From Pontivivens nitratireducens (GTDB lineage Bacteria; Pseudomonadota; Alphaproteobacteria; Rhodobacterales; Rhodobacteraceae), in contig NZ_JACJUQ010000010.1 of assembly GCF_014235845.1 (NCBI RefSeq), positions 1 through 64,000 on the forward strand: 64,000 nucleotides of DNA. Direction: 5' to 3'. Both the position numbers and the translations under genes were made by a program. This document shows, piece by piece, positions 8,554 to 17,354 of this stretch (positions are counted from its first letter, which is position 1; each line of letters starts with the position of its first letter). The notes under the pieces are model-generated. The model saw only the letters and a list, made by a program, of their open reading frames with translations, was not told where the DNA came from and did no database searches.

Positions 8554-8679
8554 GTCCCCCGCCCCCCTATCCATCAGGCGCTTGCCTGTTGGCACAGTCG
8601 GTCTAGCCAACGTATTCGGAGTGCGGAGGCCTAAGGCAAACATAATGCCGTAGGCGCAAGATATCAAACGAAAACGGCA

Positions 8680-9612
8680 TCAAGCCGCGCGCTGCCAATA
8701 TCCTTTCCAATTCCGGCTTACAGGCGCATCCATCGCGTTAGACACCAGAACGTGTGCGAGAGTGCCGTTATCGGTGCGGCGGTTATCTTCCAACCATGCA
8801 GCGTGGTTAGCGTACTGGTGAAGGTGCTGAGGGCTGACGTGGTGGTGCTGACCCTCAACCATACGGCGCAAGCGGGAGAAGAAGCTTTCCACCATGTTCG
8901 TGTGCTTACCGTGGTCGCTGTAGATTTCGGAATGGTTCACGCGGTCAACGTGGTAGCCCATGTGCAACTCATCCCAGTGGCTCGCTTCGTCGGCTGACAT
9001 GGTGGAGAGGCGCGATACGTTCTCGTTCGCCAGCGCCACGCCCTCAGCCTCAGACAGCCCGATAAATGGCAGGGTACGGACCTCACGCTCACGCAGCGCG
9101 ATCACGACCCGGCGCTTGCCCGTCTGGTGGCGCTTCAAGCGACGATCCTTGCGGTCAGCCTTGGCGTTCTCAGGGCGAATGTGACCGCCGAAGTAAGCGC
9201 CATCAATCTCGACATGACCGACCAGCGGTGCGCCCGTCTGGACTTCCTCGGCCATAGCTTCACGCAGTTTGTGCGCCAGCACGAAGGCGGTCTTGTACTG
9301 GCAATCCAGATCGCGGGACAACTGAACCATACTCACGCCCTTGGAGGCGTTCACGATAATGCAGATCGCGGCCAGCAGATCCACGAAGTCCATCTTGCGG
9401 CTGGCAAATATCGTGCCGGACGTAACACTGAACTGGTGCGCGCAGCCCTTGCACTTGAACTTGCGGCGCGTGGTGATCTTGTACGTCTCCCAGCATCCGC
9501 AACGGGGGCAGACGGCTTCACCATTCGTCTCAGGCCAGCGCATTTCGCAGAAGGTCGCATAGGGCCCGCATGTACGAGAGGCACTATCGCAGCAATGACG
9601 AGGCTGCGCCAA
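8680..9612 (-). CDS. IS1595-family (ISXO2-like) transposase
   Basis: A 310-residue transposase. An N-terminal zinc ribbon has CPRC (35-38) and CKGC (54-57), followed by FSVTSGTIFASRKM. The DDE/N catalytic core contains Asp137 in VEIDGAYFGG, a likely second Asp at about 208, and HTNMVESFFSRLRR with Glu242. It is the only transposase between the 26-bp terminal repeats, so it should move the whole element. The first 20 residues do not look like family N-termini, and a later start at 9543 (MRWPET) would avoid overlap with the opposite-strand gene beginning at 9570. Confidence 0.92.
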   Translation of the reverse strand: MAQPRHCCDSASRTCGPYATFCEMRWPETNGEAVCPRCGCWETYKITTRRKFKCKGCAHQFSVTSGTIFASRKMDFVDLLAAICIIVNASKGVSMVQLSRDLDCQYKTAFVLAHKLREAMAEEVQTGAPLVGHVEIDGAYFGGHIRPENAKADRKDRRLKRHQTGKRRVVIALREREVRTLPFIGLSEAEGVALANENVSRLSTMSADEASHWDELHMGYHVDRVNHSEIYSDHGKHTNMVESFFSRLRRMVEGQHHHVSPQHLHQYANHAAWLEDNRRTDNGTLAHVLVSNAMDAPVSRNWKGYWQRAA

Positions 9613-10310
9613 AGCTATTCGTTACCCGTCTAGAAACCGGATCGGTAATCGCCGAGATTGCGCCTTACGGAGTAATGATGGGCGGGATCGCCCTGATGGA
9701 CGGCGGCATGATCGTTACAGACTTCGCTAATCGTGTCTGGCGGGGGATCAGTTTCTTTTCTGGCAAGCGTGATGAGGTTTAGAAACTTGAACCGCCAACG
9801 AAGGAAGACGCTGCTGATCTTAAGGAGTTCATGAAGCCCCTGACAGGTAAGACCGGAGCGCGTCTAGGCGTCAAACACGCGAGATATGAAAAGACCGATG
9901 GCGACAAGCGTACGGTCGTTGAATACAACTTCGATGAGGCCGAAATAAACAAGGCTTCAATCAATATGGAACAAGCCATCGCATTACCTGCAACAAAGGC
10001 TGAGCCGGAGCCTACAGACAGCGGTATTCGTAGTGAGGTCATGCTGTTCTTAGAGCAAGCGAACCGTGGCCCCGGCAAGGAGAAGGGCCGCACAGCTGAT
10101 CGCGGGCGCATTCCCGAAGTTTCAGATAAGGTCTTGCCGGTGTACTTTCGTCGAAGCATCCAAGACTTGAAAGAACGAATGATGCAGGGTGAGGAAACCC
10201 CACTTAATCTAGTCTTTGTTGTTGATGTTAACGTTCAGCGGATTGACGGGGAGCCGAAAGGCTACACAATTGTCGAAATTCACGAAAGCAACCAGCGCGA
10301 CGAAGAATAG
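9570..10310 (+). pseudogene. cargo gene of unknown function interrupted by one in-frame TAG
   Basis: Two open stretches in the same frame (9570-9779 and 9783-10307) are separated only by TAG at 9780-9782. Read through, they give one protein of about 246 residues: a hydrophobic Gly-rich N-terminal part (ETGSVIAEIAPYGVMMGG and a following segment), a charged linker, then a predicted alpha/beta region ending in LNLVFVVDVNVQRIDG. No family is recognised. The downstream piece also has its own ATG at 9831. The gene ends one base before the right terminal repeat. It is either an inactivated gene, two short genes, or a read-through case. Confidence 0.5.
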
Positions 10311-10336
10311 CTTGGTGCGTTTGATACATAAGGCCG
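10311..10336 (-). repeat. right terminal inverted repeat of the IS1595 element
   Basis: Exact reverse complement of 7362-7387 over 26 bp. It is followed immediately by the right copy of the target duplication GATATTTG (10337-10344). Confidence 0.93.
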
Positions 10337-10423
10337 GATATTTGAAGACACAAGATGGTGCGCGCCACTGTCCGTTATCTTGTGTCCCGAAATATCCCGG
10401 GGTCCGGGGCGGCGGCCCGGGAT
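10337..10423. repeat. paired inverted repeats in the rpsB leader region (repeat copy B, right half, and its mirror copy)
   Basis: GGATATTT plus ACACAAGAT (10336-10343 and 10348-10356) pair with ATCTTGTGT (10377-10385) and AAATATCC (10390-10397), separated by a 20-base loop. A second hairpin follows with arms ATCCCGGG (10394-10401) and CCCGGGAT (10416-10423). The right arm read backwards resembles the same dispersed repeat as copy A, so this is an inverted pair of repeat copies whose left member was split by the transposon. The remaining bases to the rpsB start (10424-10587) hold no gene; a weaker stem (CCGGT...ACCGG near 10500-10535) may be part of the rpsB leader. Confidence 0.65.
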
Positions 10424-10587
10424 GTGAGGACAGACGGGCACTTGCCTTCCGTGTGAAAGCAGTCTAAAGGCACCCCACTGAAACCGCAGGCGGGGACGGG
10501 CCGGTCGGGGAGAAATCCCGCACGGTCCACCGGTTGGGCAAAATGCCCTCTCCCCCGCCGAGGCGAAACCGGAAAAGGAAAACGACG

Positions 10588-11358
10588 ATGGCTCTTCCCG
10601 AGTTCACGCTTCGTCAGCTGTTGGAAGCTGGCGTACATTTCGGCCACCAGAAGCACCGCTGGAACCCCCGTATGGGTGAGTATATCTACGGTGATCGCAA
10701 TGGCATCCACATCATCGATCTGACACAGACCGTTCCCCTGCTCGACGCCGCGCTGCAGGCTGTGCAGCAGACCGTCGCCAAGGGTGGCCGCGTCCTGTTC
10801 GTCGGCACCAAGCGTCAGGCGCAAAAGCCCGTCGCGGATGCGGCTGAGCGTTGCGCGCAGTACTACATGAACCACCGCTGGCTGGGTGGCACGCTGACCA
10901 ACTGGAAAACCGTTTCCAACTCGATCCAGCGCATGAAGACGCTGGATGAGCAGTTGAGCAGCGAAGGTGCGGGCTACACCAAGAAAGAGCGTCTGCAACT
11001 CGACCGGGAGCAGAACAAGCTGACCGCATCCCTGGGTGGCATCCGCGACATGGGCGGCGTTCCTGACATCATCTTCGTCGTGGACACCAACAAGGAAGCG
11101 CTGGCCATCGCCGAAGCACGCAAGCTGGGCATCCCCGTCATCGCGGTTCTGGATTCCAACTCCAACCCCGAGGGCATCGACTATCCGATCCCCGGCAACG
11201 ACGATGCGGCCCGTGCGATCGCGCTGTATTGCGACCTGATCGCCCGCGCGGCGCTGGACGGCATGGCAGATCAGCTGGGCGCGGCCGGTGTTGATCTGGG
11301 CGAGATGGAAGAAGCGATGGGCGAAGACGCCCTGGCAGAGGCCGGCGCAGAGGGCTGA
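10588..11358 (+). CDS. rpsB: 30S ribosomal protein S2
   Basis: S2 binds late on the back of the small ribosomal subunit and is needed for S1 binding. The 256-residue protein begins [20 protein letters not shown], a classic S2 opening, and contains [14 protein letters not shown] and [12 protein letters not shown], both family signatures. The start at 10588 follows GGAAAAGGAA; the longer reading from 10534 is rejected because its first 18 codons are basic leader sequence. It is followed by tsf, the usual pair. A transposon inserted about 250 bp upstream may have altered its promoter region. Confidence 0.97.
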   Translation: MALPEFTLRQLLEAGVHFGHQKHRWNPRMGEYIYGDRNGIHIIDLTQTVPLLDAALQAVQQTVAKGGRVLFVGTKRQAQKPVADAAERCAQYYMNHRWLGGTLTNWKTVSNSIQRMKTLDEQLSSEGAGYTKKERLQLDREQNKLTASLGGIRDMGGVPDIIFVVDTNKEALAIAEARKLGIPVIAVLDSNSNPEGIDYPIPGNDDAARAIALYCDLIARAALDGMADQLGAAGVDLGEMEEAMGEDALAEAGAEG

Positions 11359-11436
11359 TCGCCCGGCGCATGACGTACCAACTGAAACGCGCTTCCGCCT
11401 GACGGGAGCGCGACCGAGTTTTTCAGGAGAGATAAC

Positions 11437-12312
11437 ATGGCAATCACCGCTGCAATGGTGAAGGAACTGCGCGACACGACCGGCGCAGGCATGATGGATG
11501 CGAAAAAGGCCCTGACCGAGAACGACGGCAACATGGAAGCCGCCGTGGACTGGCTGCGGACCAAGGGTCTGGCCAAGGCTGCCAAGAAATCCGGCCGTAT
11601 CGCGGCAGAGGGTCTGGTCGCCGTCAAATCCGAGGGCGGCGTCGCCGTCGCGGTTGAGGTGAACTCCGAGACCGATTTCGTGGCACGCAACGGCGATTTC
11701 CAGAAAATGGTCGGTGACGTGGCCGACGTCGCGATGGGCGTGAACTCCACCGAGGAACTGGCCGCCGCGGATATGGGCGGCAAGTCCGTCACCGACGCGA
11801 TCACCGCCAAGGTTGCCACGATTGGTGAGAACATGTCCCTGCGCCGCATGGCGAAGGTCGAGGGTGAGAGCGTCGCGTCCTACGTGCACGGCGCCATCGT
11901 CGAGGGCATGGGCAAGATCGGCGTCGTCGTCGCCTTCAAGGGGGACAACGCCGCGTTTGGCAAGCAGGTCGCGATGCATGTCGCAGCCACCAACCCTGCC
12001 TCGCTGTCCGAGAGCGATCTGGATCAGGCGCTGGTTGAGCGTGAAAAGCAGGTCCTGACCGATCAGGCCCGCGAATCCGGCAAGCCGGAAGCCGTGATCG
12101 AGAAGATGATCGTTGGCCGCATGAAGAAGTACTTCGAGGAAGTCACGCTGCTGAACCAGAAATTCGTGATGAACCCTGACGTGACCGTCGCGCAGGCCGC
12201 GAAGGATGCAGGCGTCGAAATCGTCGCCTATGCCCGCGTCGAAGTCGGCGAAGGCATCGAGAAGGAAGAAGAGGATTTCGCAGCGGAAGTCGCGAAAACC
12301 ATGGGCGGCTGA
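11437..12312 (+). CDS. tsf: translation elongation factor Ts
   Basis: EF-Ts exchanges GDP for GTP on EF-Tu. The 291-residue protein has the N-terminal UBA-like domain ([19 protein letters not shown]), the EF-Tu contact motif ETDFVARN, and two core subdomains; length is normal. It lies 78 bp after rpsB, preceded by AGGAGA, and is followed by a hairpin terminator at 12338, so rpsB-tsf forms its own unit. Confidence 0.97.
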   Translation: MAITAAMVKELRDTTGAGMMDAKKALTENDGNMEAAVDWLRTKGLAKAAKKSGRIAAEGLVAVKSEGGVAVAVEVNSETDFVARNGDFQKMVGDVADVAMGVNSTEELAAADMGGKSVTDAITAKVATIGENMSLRRMAKVEGESVASYVHGAIVEGMGKIGVVVAFKGDNAAFGKQVAMHVAATNPASLSESDLDQALVEREKQVLTDQARESGKPEAVIEKMIVGRMKKYFEEVTLLNQKFVMNPDVTVAQAAKDAGVEIVAYARVEVGEGIEKEEEDFAAEVAKTMGG

Positions 12313-12337
12313 TCCCACCCGACTTTCTGATACTTTG

Positions 12338-12366
12338 CGCCGTCCGGGTATACCGGGCGGCGTTTT
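12338..12366 (+). terminator. rho-independent terminator after tsf
   Basis: A 10-bp stem (CGCCGTCCGG with CCGGGCGGCG, one G-T wobble) around the loop GTATA is followed by TTTT. It lies 26 bp after the tsf stop codon. Confidence 0.8.
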
Positions 12367-12767
12367 GCGTTACGGCAGACGGCGCGCGACACGCGGTACC
12401 CCCGCGCCATCGTCGCCACGATAGCGATGATTTCCCGATCCAGCCCGCCGAAAAGCCGGTGATCCGTCCGTCAGCGTGAGTTGCGAAACTGTCGCCGTCG
12501 ATGCGATAATTGCAGAGTGCGTAGTGCCTCCGAAAATCCGCTTCGGCCACGATACGGCAACATTCCACGTTTAGATCCTCGGCTGATTGTGTACCGTTTC
12601 ACGCGGTTTCATTTGTTATTTAAGTTTTGATTCCGTGCATCCCGGCGATTCAAGGGGATCAAAAGCGCGGATCACATTCTAGGCGCCACAGGGTCGGTGA
12701 GGCCGCATCTATTGCGTTATTAGGTCAGAAGACTTGACGTGAATAAAGATCTGCGCAACTTGGTGGA
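12367..12767. other. gene-poor gap between tsf and the yitT remnant
   Basis: About 400 bp without a convincing gene. Minus-strand frames here are open and have plausible codon use near 12370-12500, but none has both a start with a ribosome site and a recognisable product, and the longest one runs into tsf. It may hold a decayed gene. Nothing else stands out. Confidence 0.4.
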
Positions 12768-13430
12768 ATGGCAATGCTGCACTGCAACAACGAAGCCGGC
12801 CAACTGGCACGGCGCTACGCTCACTGGGAGGGGACGGCGACTGTCCATTCCTGGTTGGAAGATATTCAGGGCATCGGCGCGGGGGTCGTTGTTACGGCAC
12901 TGGGGCTGGCATTGTATCAGACCGCTGGCCTGGTCACCTCGGGCATGGCGGGGCTGGCGCTGGTTCTGTCCTACGCAACGGGATGGGATACGGGAATTTT
13001 GTTCTAGCTCCTGAACTTGCCGTTCTATCTGCTGGCAATCCTGCGTATGGGCTGGGCGTTCACGATCAAGACGTTCGGGGCGATTACCGGCCTGTCGGTT
13101 CTGGTTTCACTACAGGGCAGGTGGGTCACTATGGTCGATCTGCATCCGGGATATGCCGCAGTTGCGGGGGGTGTTCTGGTTGGCTTCGGTCTGTTGGGGC
13201 TTTTTCGGCACCGCGCCAGTCTGGGCGGCATCGGAATTCTGGCGCTCTACCTTCAGGACCGCATGGGATGGCGGCCGGGCTTGACTCAGTTGGTCCTGGA
13301 CCTGGGCATATTTGCGGTCGGCATGTTCGTCTTGCCGTGGGGGGCAATGGCGTGGTCGTTGCTGGGGGCGTTGGTCCTGAACCTGTTTCTGACGGTGAAC
13401 CATCGTCTGGACCGGTACATCGCGCGCTGA
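12768..13430 (+). pseudogene. YitT-family membrane protein, interrupted by one amber codon
   Basis: Two same-frame stretches (12768-13004 and 13008-13427) join into one YitT/DUF161-like membrane protein of about 219 residues if the TAG at 13005-13007 is ignored. The first part has EDIQGIGAGVVVTALGLALY and AGLVTSGMAGLALVLSYATGW; after the stop come LLNLPFYLLAILRMG and LGGIGILALYLQDR, all in normal family order. Relatives often have tryptophan or another aromatic residue at the stop, so TGG-to-TAG is the simplest explanation. The N-terminal 25 residues are also atypical. Its 3' end overlaps the opposite-strand RTX gene by 145 bp. Confidence 0.75.
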
Positions 13431-15121
13431 ACGATCAATCTGCGATCGGCGCCGATCGGCACCTCGCGTACATATGCGGTGTCGCCTCCCTCCATCCGAA
13501 TGTTGGGGAACAGGCGCATCAACTCGGTTCTCGTCGGATCGTCCAGAGTGCTCATGGCCACCGGGCCGGGGTGGAAGCTCTCCGACCAGGTTCCGGCCGC
13601 AAGCACCAGTTCGTGTCGATCAAACAGGAAATGCACATAGGTAACGCCGTCGCCGGTAGGGGCCCAATCCACCGCAAACCCGTCTATCAGTGTACAGGCG
13701 GGGACCAGCATTTCACGCTTGTCAAACCAGGGGGCAGGCGTTGGAATAAGGATCCTGTGCTGTGGTGACACGATCAGTGTCCGGTCGGGCATCCCGCGTC
13801 CCAGGGCATGGGCCCGAATGCGCACGGGGCGCATGGAGGGATCATTCGCGATTTCCTGCGCGCTGACATGGCGCGACGCAACCCAGCGTATAGGCTGCAA
13901 ACCGCGATCCGCCGTGCAGAGTAAATCGCCGACTTTCAGCTCATCGACCCGCCGCAGCCCGGTGGGGGTGGAGATCGGCGTACACGCGGCGAAGCAGATC
14001 ACACCGGTATTGTCCGTTGTCAGATCGTCACCGGAGATGCCGGAAATGACCAGTCCGCCCGCACCTTGCAAGATGCCGTCATCGTTCTGATCGTCGCGAA
14101 GGTCCGATAGCTGAGTGTAGAAAGCGGTCAGATCGACGAAATCGTTATTGGTCGGGTCGTCATCGTCGATGTCGCCGCCGGTGGCGAAATTGAAATCGGT
14201 TATGGTATCGGCCGTTCCGTCCGCCACGAAGATGTCGAAGCCGTCACCGCCGCTCAAAGTGTCAGTGCCGGTGCCGCCGTTTAATGTGTCATTCCCACCG
14301 CCGCCGGACAGGGAGTCGTTGTCCGCACCGCCCGTCAGGCTGTCATTCCCCTGGTCACCTGCCAGTGTATCCGCACCGCTACCCCCGATGATGTCGTCAT
14401 TCCCATCGCCACCGAAGATCAGATCGCCGCCGCCGTCACCGAATAACGTATCGTTGCCAGTGCCACCGAACAGCGTGTCGTTGCCGCTGCCGCCCAGCAA
14501 CGTGTCGGCACCCGCGCCGCCGCTGAGGGAATCGTCGTCTTCCTGTCCGCTCAGGCTGTCGTCGCCATCTCCCCCGATCAGCGTATCGTCGCCGGCATTT
14601 CCGTTCAGAGTGTCGTTTCCCGCGCCGCCGAGGATGCTGTCATTACCGCCCTCACCGCTGACATCATCGTTGCCATCGCCCGCGGTTATGGTGTCGTTGC
14701 CGGATGTAACGCCATCCAGACCCGTTACCGTTTCATCATGGCTGTCCAGATCGGTATAGGTGACGGAGGACGGATTGCTGGCGTTGCTGACCTCGTATGT
14801 ATGACCGGCCGGGGGGCTGTTACCCTCGAAGACATAGTAGCGGGTGGAACCGTCGCGGAATTCGTAGAAAACATAGTCGGTCGTATCGATGCCATTGGTA
14901 TTGCGCAGCGTGAATGTATCGCGGAACCGCGTTGTATTGAAAGAATTGTCAATATACGCATCGAAGGACCTATTGAACTGGACGCTGGAGTCCAGATCAC
15001 TGACCACAAACTCGACATCAGGGGGGCCGGACAGGGTGACGACATCGCCATTTCTGACGTTGCTGCCTCCGTTCCCGATACTCGTCCGAGTATAGGCTGA
15101 CAATGCGTATAAATTCGCCAT
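13286..15121 (-). CDS. RTX calcium-binding repeat protein with Hint domain
   Basis: A 611-residue protein, probably secreted by a type I system. Residues about 150-310 are a run of roughly fifteen acidic glycine-rich nonapeptides (GGxGxDxL type, e.g. [19 protein letters not shown]) that bind calcium. A Hint (hedgehog/intein) domain follows, starting [13 protein letters not shown] and including VSPQHRIL, which may cleave the protein itself. There is no N-terminal signal peptide. The start at 15121 ([10 protein letters not shown]) is preferred to 15190. The last 48 residues are basic and lie antisense to the yitT remnant, suggesting an extended C-terminus. Such proteins are frequent in Rhodobacterales; the target is unknown. 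Confidence 0.85.
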   Translation of the reverse strand: MANLYALSAYTRTSIGNGGSNVRNGDVVTLSGPPDVEFVVSDLDSSVQFNRSFDAYIDNSFNTTRFRDTFTLRNTNGIDTTDYVFYEFRDGSTRYYVFEGNSPPAGHTYEVSNASNPSSVTYTDLDSHDETVTGLDGVTSGNDTITAGDGNDDVSGEGGNDSILGGAGNDTLNGNAGDDTLIGGDGDDSLSGQEDDDSLSGGAGADTLLGGSGNDTLFGGTGNDTLFGDGGGDLIFGGDGNDDIIGGSGADTLAGDQGNDSLTGGADNDSLSGGGGNDTLNGGTGTDTLSGGDGFDIFVADGTADTITDFNFATGGDIDDDDPTNNDFVDLTAFYTQLSDLRDDQNDDGILQGAGGLVISGISGDDLTTDNTGVICFAACTPISTPTGLRRVDELKVGDLLCTADRGLQPIRWVASRHVSAQEIANDPSMRPVRIRAHALGRGMPDRTLIVSPQHRILIPTPAPWFDKREMLVPACTLIDGFAVDWAPTGDGVTYVHFLFDRHELVLAAGTWSESFHPGPVAMSTLDDPTRTELMRLFPNIRMEGGDTAYVREVPIGADRRLIVQRAMYRSRRWFTVRNRFRTNAPSNDHAIAPHGKTNMPTANMPRSRTN

Positions 15122-15273
15122 GCTAGATCTGTCCTTGCACGCTGCTCGCGTGTCTTCTGACCTTTTAGCATGTCGTATTCCCGATAACACCTGCTGCGTA
15201 TAAAGTGTTTAACGATTGATTGCAGACCCGTTTCGGGGCAGTGTCCGCGCGAACCGAACATCAGGAGAATTGA

Positions 15274-16002
15274 ATGCCCGATACGGCACCGACCCCCAAT
15301 TACGCGCGCGTCATGCTGAAGATTTCGGGCGAGGCGCTGATGGGCGATCAAGGGTTCGGTCTGCACCCCCCCACCGTGGAACGTGTTGCCCGTCAGGTGG
15401 AGGAGTTGCACCGGCTGGGCGTCGAGGTCTGTATGGTGATCGGCGGCGGCAATATCTTTCGCGGGCTGCAAGGCTCCGCGCAGGGGATGGAGCGGACGAC
15501 CGCCGATTATATGGGGATGCTGGCCACGGTGATGAATGCGCTGGCGATGCAGTCCGCGCTGGAGGCGTTGAAGGTCAACACCCGCGTCATCTCGGCCATT
15601 CCGATGGATCAGGTGTGCGAACCCTATATTCGTCGCCGTGCCGTGCGACATCTGGAAAAGAAGCGGGTCTGCATCTTTGCGGCTGGCACGGGCAATCCCT
15701 ACTTCACCACGGACACCGCCGCGACCCTGCGTGCGAACGAGATGAAATGTCAGGCGATTTTCAAGGGAACGCAGGTCGATGGCATTTATGACAGCGATCC
15801 GAAAACGAATCCCGATGCCGTGCGTTACGAAAAAGTGAGCTATGATGAGGTTCTGGCCAAAAACCTCAAGGTAATGGATGCCAGCGCCATCGCGCTGGCC
15901 CGCGACAACAAGTTGCCCATCGTGGTATTTTCCCTCGCAGCACCCGGCGGATTGGCCGGGGTCTTGAGCGGACAGGGAAAATTCACCATGGTGACGGAAT
16001 AA
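15274..16002 (+). CDS. pyrH: uridylate (UMP) kinase
   Basis: PyrH phosphorylates UMP to UDP in pyrimidine synthesis. The 242-residue protein is an amino acid kinase fold enzyme with KISGEALMG at the N-terminus, [10 protein letters not shown] and the family end [23 protein letters not shown] precedes the ATG. It begins the long run that continues with frr and uppS. Confidence 0.97.
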   Translation: MPDTAPTPNYARVMLKISGEALMGDQGFGLHPPTVERVARQVEELHRLGVEVCMVIGGGNIFRGLQGSAQGMERTTADYMGMLATVMNALAMQSALEALKVNTRVISAIPMDQVCEPYIRRRAVRHLEKKRVCIFAAGTGNPYFTTDTAATLRANEMKCQAIFKGTQVDGIYDSDPKTNPDAVRYEKVSYDEVLAKNLKVMDASAIALARDNKLPIVVFSLAAPGGLAGVLSGQGKFTMVTE

Positions 16003-16017
16003 GACAGGGGAATACCG

Positions 16018-16581
16018 ATGTCCGACGAGATCGATATCGACATTGATGCAATTACAAAACGCATGGACGGTGCGTTGACCAGCCTGCGCGGCGACTTCGC
16101 CAGCTTGCGCACCGGACGCGCGTCCGCCTCCATGCTCGACGTGGTGCAGGTGGATGCCTATGGCGCGATGACACCGATCAATCAGGTGGCCACGATCAAC
16201 GTGCCAGAGCCGCGCATGGTGACAGTCAACGTCTGGGACAAGTCGCTGGTCGGCGCAGTGGACAAGGCGATCCGCAATGCGGGCATCGGCATCAACCCGG
16301 TGATGGATGGTACGACCCTGCGTCTGCCGATCCCCGAGTTGAACGAGGAGCGCCGCCGGGATCTGGCCAAGGTCGCGGGCACCTATGCCGAGAATGCCCG
16401 CGTCGCCGTGCGCAACGTGCGCCGCGACGGCATGGACCAGATCAAGAAGGGCAAGGCCAACGGCATGCCCGAGGATGATCAGAAGGTCTATTCCGATGAG
16501 ATTGAGGACATCACAAAGTCACATATCGCCAAAATCGACGCCGCGCTGGAAAGCAAGCAGGAAGAGATCATGCAGGTGTAA
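16018..16581 (+). CDS. frr: ribosome recycling factor
   Basis: RRF splits post-termination ribosomes together with EF-G. The 187-residue protein has the normal length and the conserved segments [26 protein letters not shown] and [13 protein letters not shown]. It is 15 bp after pyrH with GACAGGGG before the ATG. Confidence 0.97.
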   Translation: MSDEIDIDIDAITKRMDGALTSLRGDFASLRTGRASASMLDVVQVDAYGAMTPINQVATINVPEPRMVTVNVWDKSLVGAVDKAIRNAGIGINPVMDGTTLRLPIPELNEERRRDLAKVAGTYAENARVAVRNVRRDGMDQIKKGKANGMPEDDQKVYSDEIEDITKSHIAKIDAALESKQEEIMQV

Positions 16582-16628
16582 GGCTACACCGACCTGACTT
16601 CTCGCCCGAACTCCGTCGGAGGACCGAC

Positions 16629-17354
16629 ATGACCAGCAAAAGACCCCAGAATGTAGCCATCATCATGGATGGCAACGGCCGTTGGGCTGTCCGGCGGGGT
16701 TTGCCAAGGGTTGCCGGTCACAAGAAGGGCGCCCAACGGGTGCGTGAGATCGTGTCCGCCTGTCCCGATCTGGATGTCACGACGCTTACGCTCTATGCGT
16801 TCTCCACCGAAAATTGGAAACGCCCGGTGATCGAGGTTGCGGCCCTGATGCGGTTGTTTCGCATTTATATCCGTATGGAAGCGGCGGCTCTGGAACAGAA
16901 TGGCGTGCGTGTCCGCTTCATCGGGGAACGCTCCGCTCTCGCCCCCGACATTCAGGCGATGATGCGAGGGTTGGAGGCGCGAACCGCGGATAACGATGTC
17001 CTGACACTTCAGATCGCGCTGAACTACGGTGGCCGGGATGAGATCGTTCGCGCCGCGCAACGGATCGCTGCGGATGTCACTAACGGCGATATGACGATCG
17101 AGCAGATTACGCAGGACAGCTTCGCCGCCGCGCTGGACACCGGTGAGATTGAGGATCCTGAACTCGTGATCCGCACCAGCGGGGAATACCGCACCTCGAA
17201 TTTTCTGCCTTGGCAGGCGGCATATGCGGAATATGCTTTCATTCCCGAATGCTGGCCGGATTTCACCGCCGCGATATTCGGTCAACTTCTCGATGAGTTC
17301 GGAACGCGGGAACGCCGTTTCGGCGCGGTTGAGGCACAGGGCGGTAAAGTTTGA
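16629..17354 (+). CDS. uppS: undecaprenyl diphosphate synthase (isoprenyl transferase)
   Basis: UppS adds isopentenyl diphosphate units in cis to make the C55 lipid carrier for cell-wall and lipopolysaccharide assembly. The 241-residue protein has the signature IIMDGNGRWAVRRG with catalytic Asp18, STENW, and the C-terminal ELVIRTSGEYRTSNFLPWQ. The family usually has RTSGExRLSNF, so the RTSNF reading is a small deviation. Its stop overlaps the TTG start of cdsA. Confidence 0.95.
   Translation: MTSKRPQNVAIIMDGNGRWAVRRGLPRVAGHKKGAQRVREIVSACPDLDVTTLTLYAFSTENWKRPVIEVAALMRLFRIYIRMEAAALEQNGVRVRFIGERSALAPDIQAMMRGLEARTADNDVLTLQIALNYGGRDEIVRAAQRIAADVTNGDMTIEQITQDSFAAALDTGEIEDPELVIRTSGEYRTSNFLPWQAAYAEYAFIPECWPDFTAAIFGQLLDEFGTRERRFGAVEAQGGKV

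Larger units (their letters stand above)
7362..10336. mobile_element. IS1595-family transposable element with cargo genes (2,975 bp)
   Basis: The element is bounded by perfect 26-bp terminal inverted repeats (7362-7387 and 10311-10336, outer bases CGGCCTTATG) and flanked by an 8-bp direct repeat GATATTTG (7354-7361 and 10337-10344). Both features suit the IS1595 family. Inside are a small winged-helix-like gene, a DUF3800 gene, the transposase on the minus strand, and a fourth gene interrupted by an amber codon. The cargo, especially the DUF3800 gene, is visibly richer in A and T than the surrounding chromosome. The perfect repeats and exact duplication suggest recent insertion. It sits about 250 bp upstream of rpsB. 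Confidence 0.93.

Noticed and set aside
10375-12318. 647-codon minus-strand ORF opposite rpsB and tsf
   Set aside because: It is the mirror of two certain genes in GC-rich DNA; the His/Gly/Asp-rich product matches no protein pattern and has no ribosome site.
12143-12568. 141-codon minus-strand ORF after tsf
   Set aside because: It overlaps tsf heavily, and its N-terminal part has no ribosome site or recognisable family. A decayed gene cannot be excluded.
9780-13007. Amber codons read as an amino acid (altered code or suppressor)
   Set aside because: TAG ends well-defined genes in this window (ureA, comEC, lpxB) at their normal lengths, so it is a working stop codon.
13286-15121. Tandem GGxGxD repeats seen as DNA repeats or a CRISPR-like array
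   Set aside because: The periodicity is in the protein (RTX nonapeptides) and the DNA units vary; there are no fixed repeats with unique spacers, and no cas genes.
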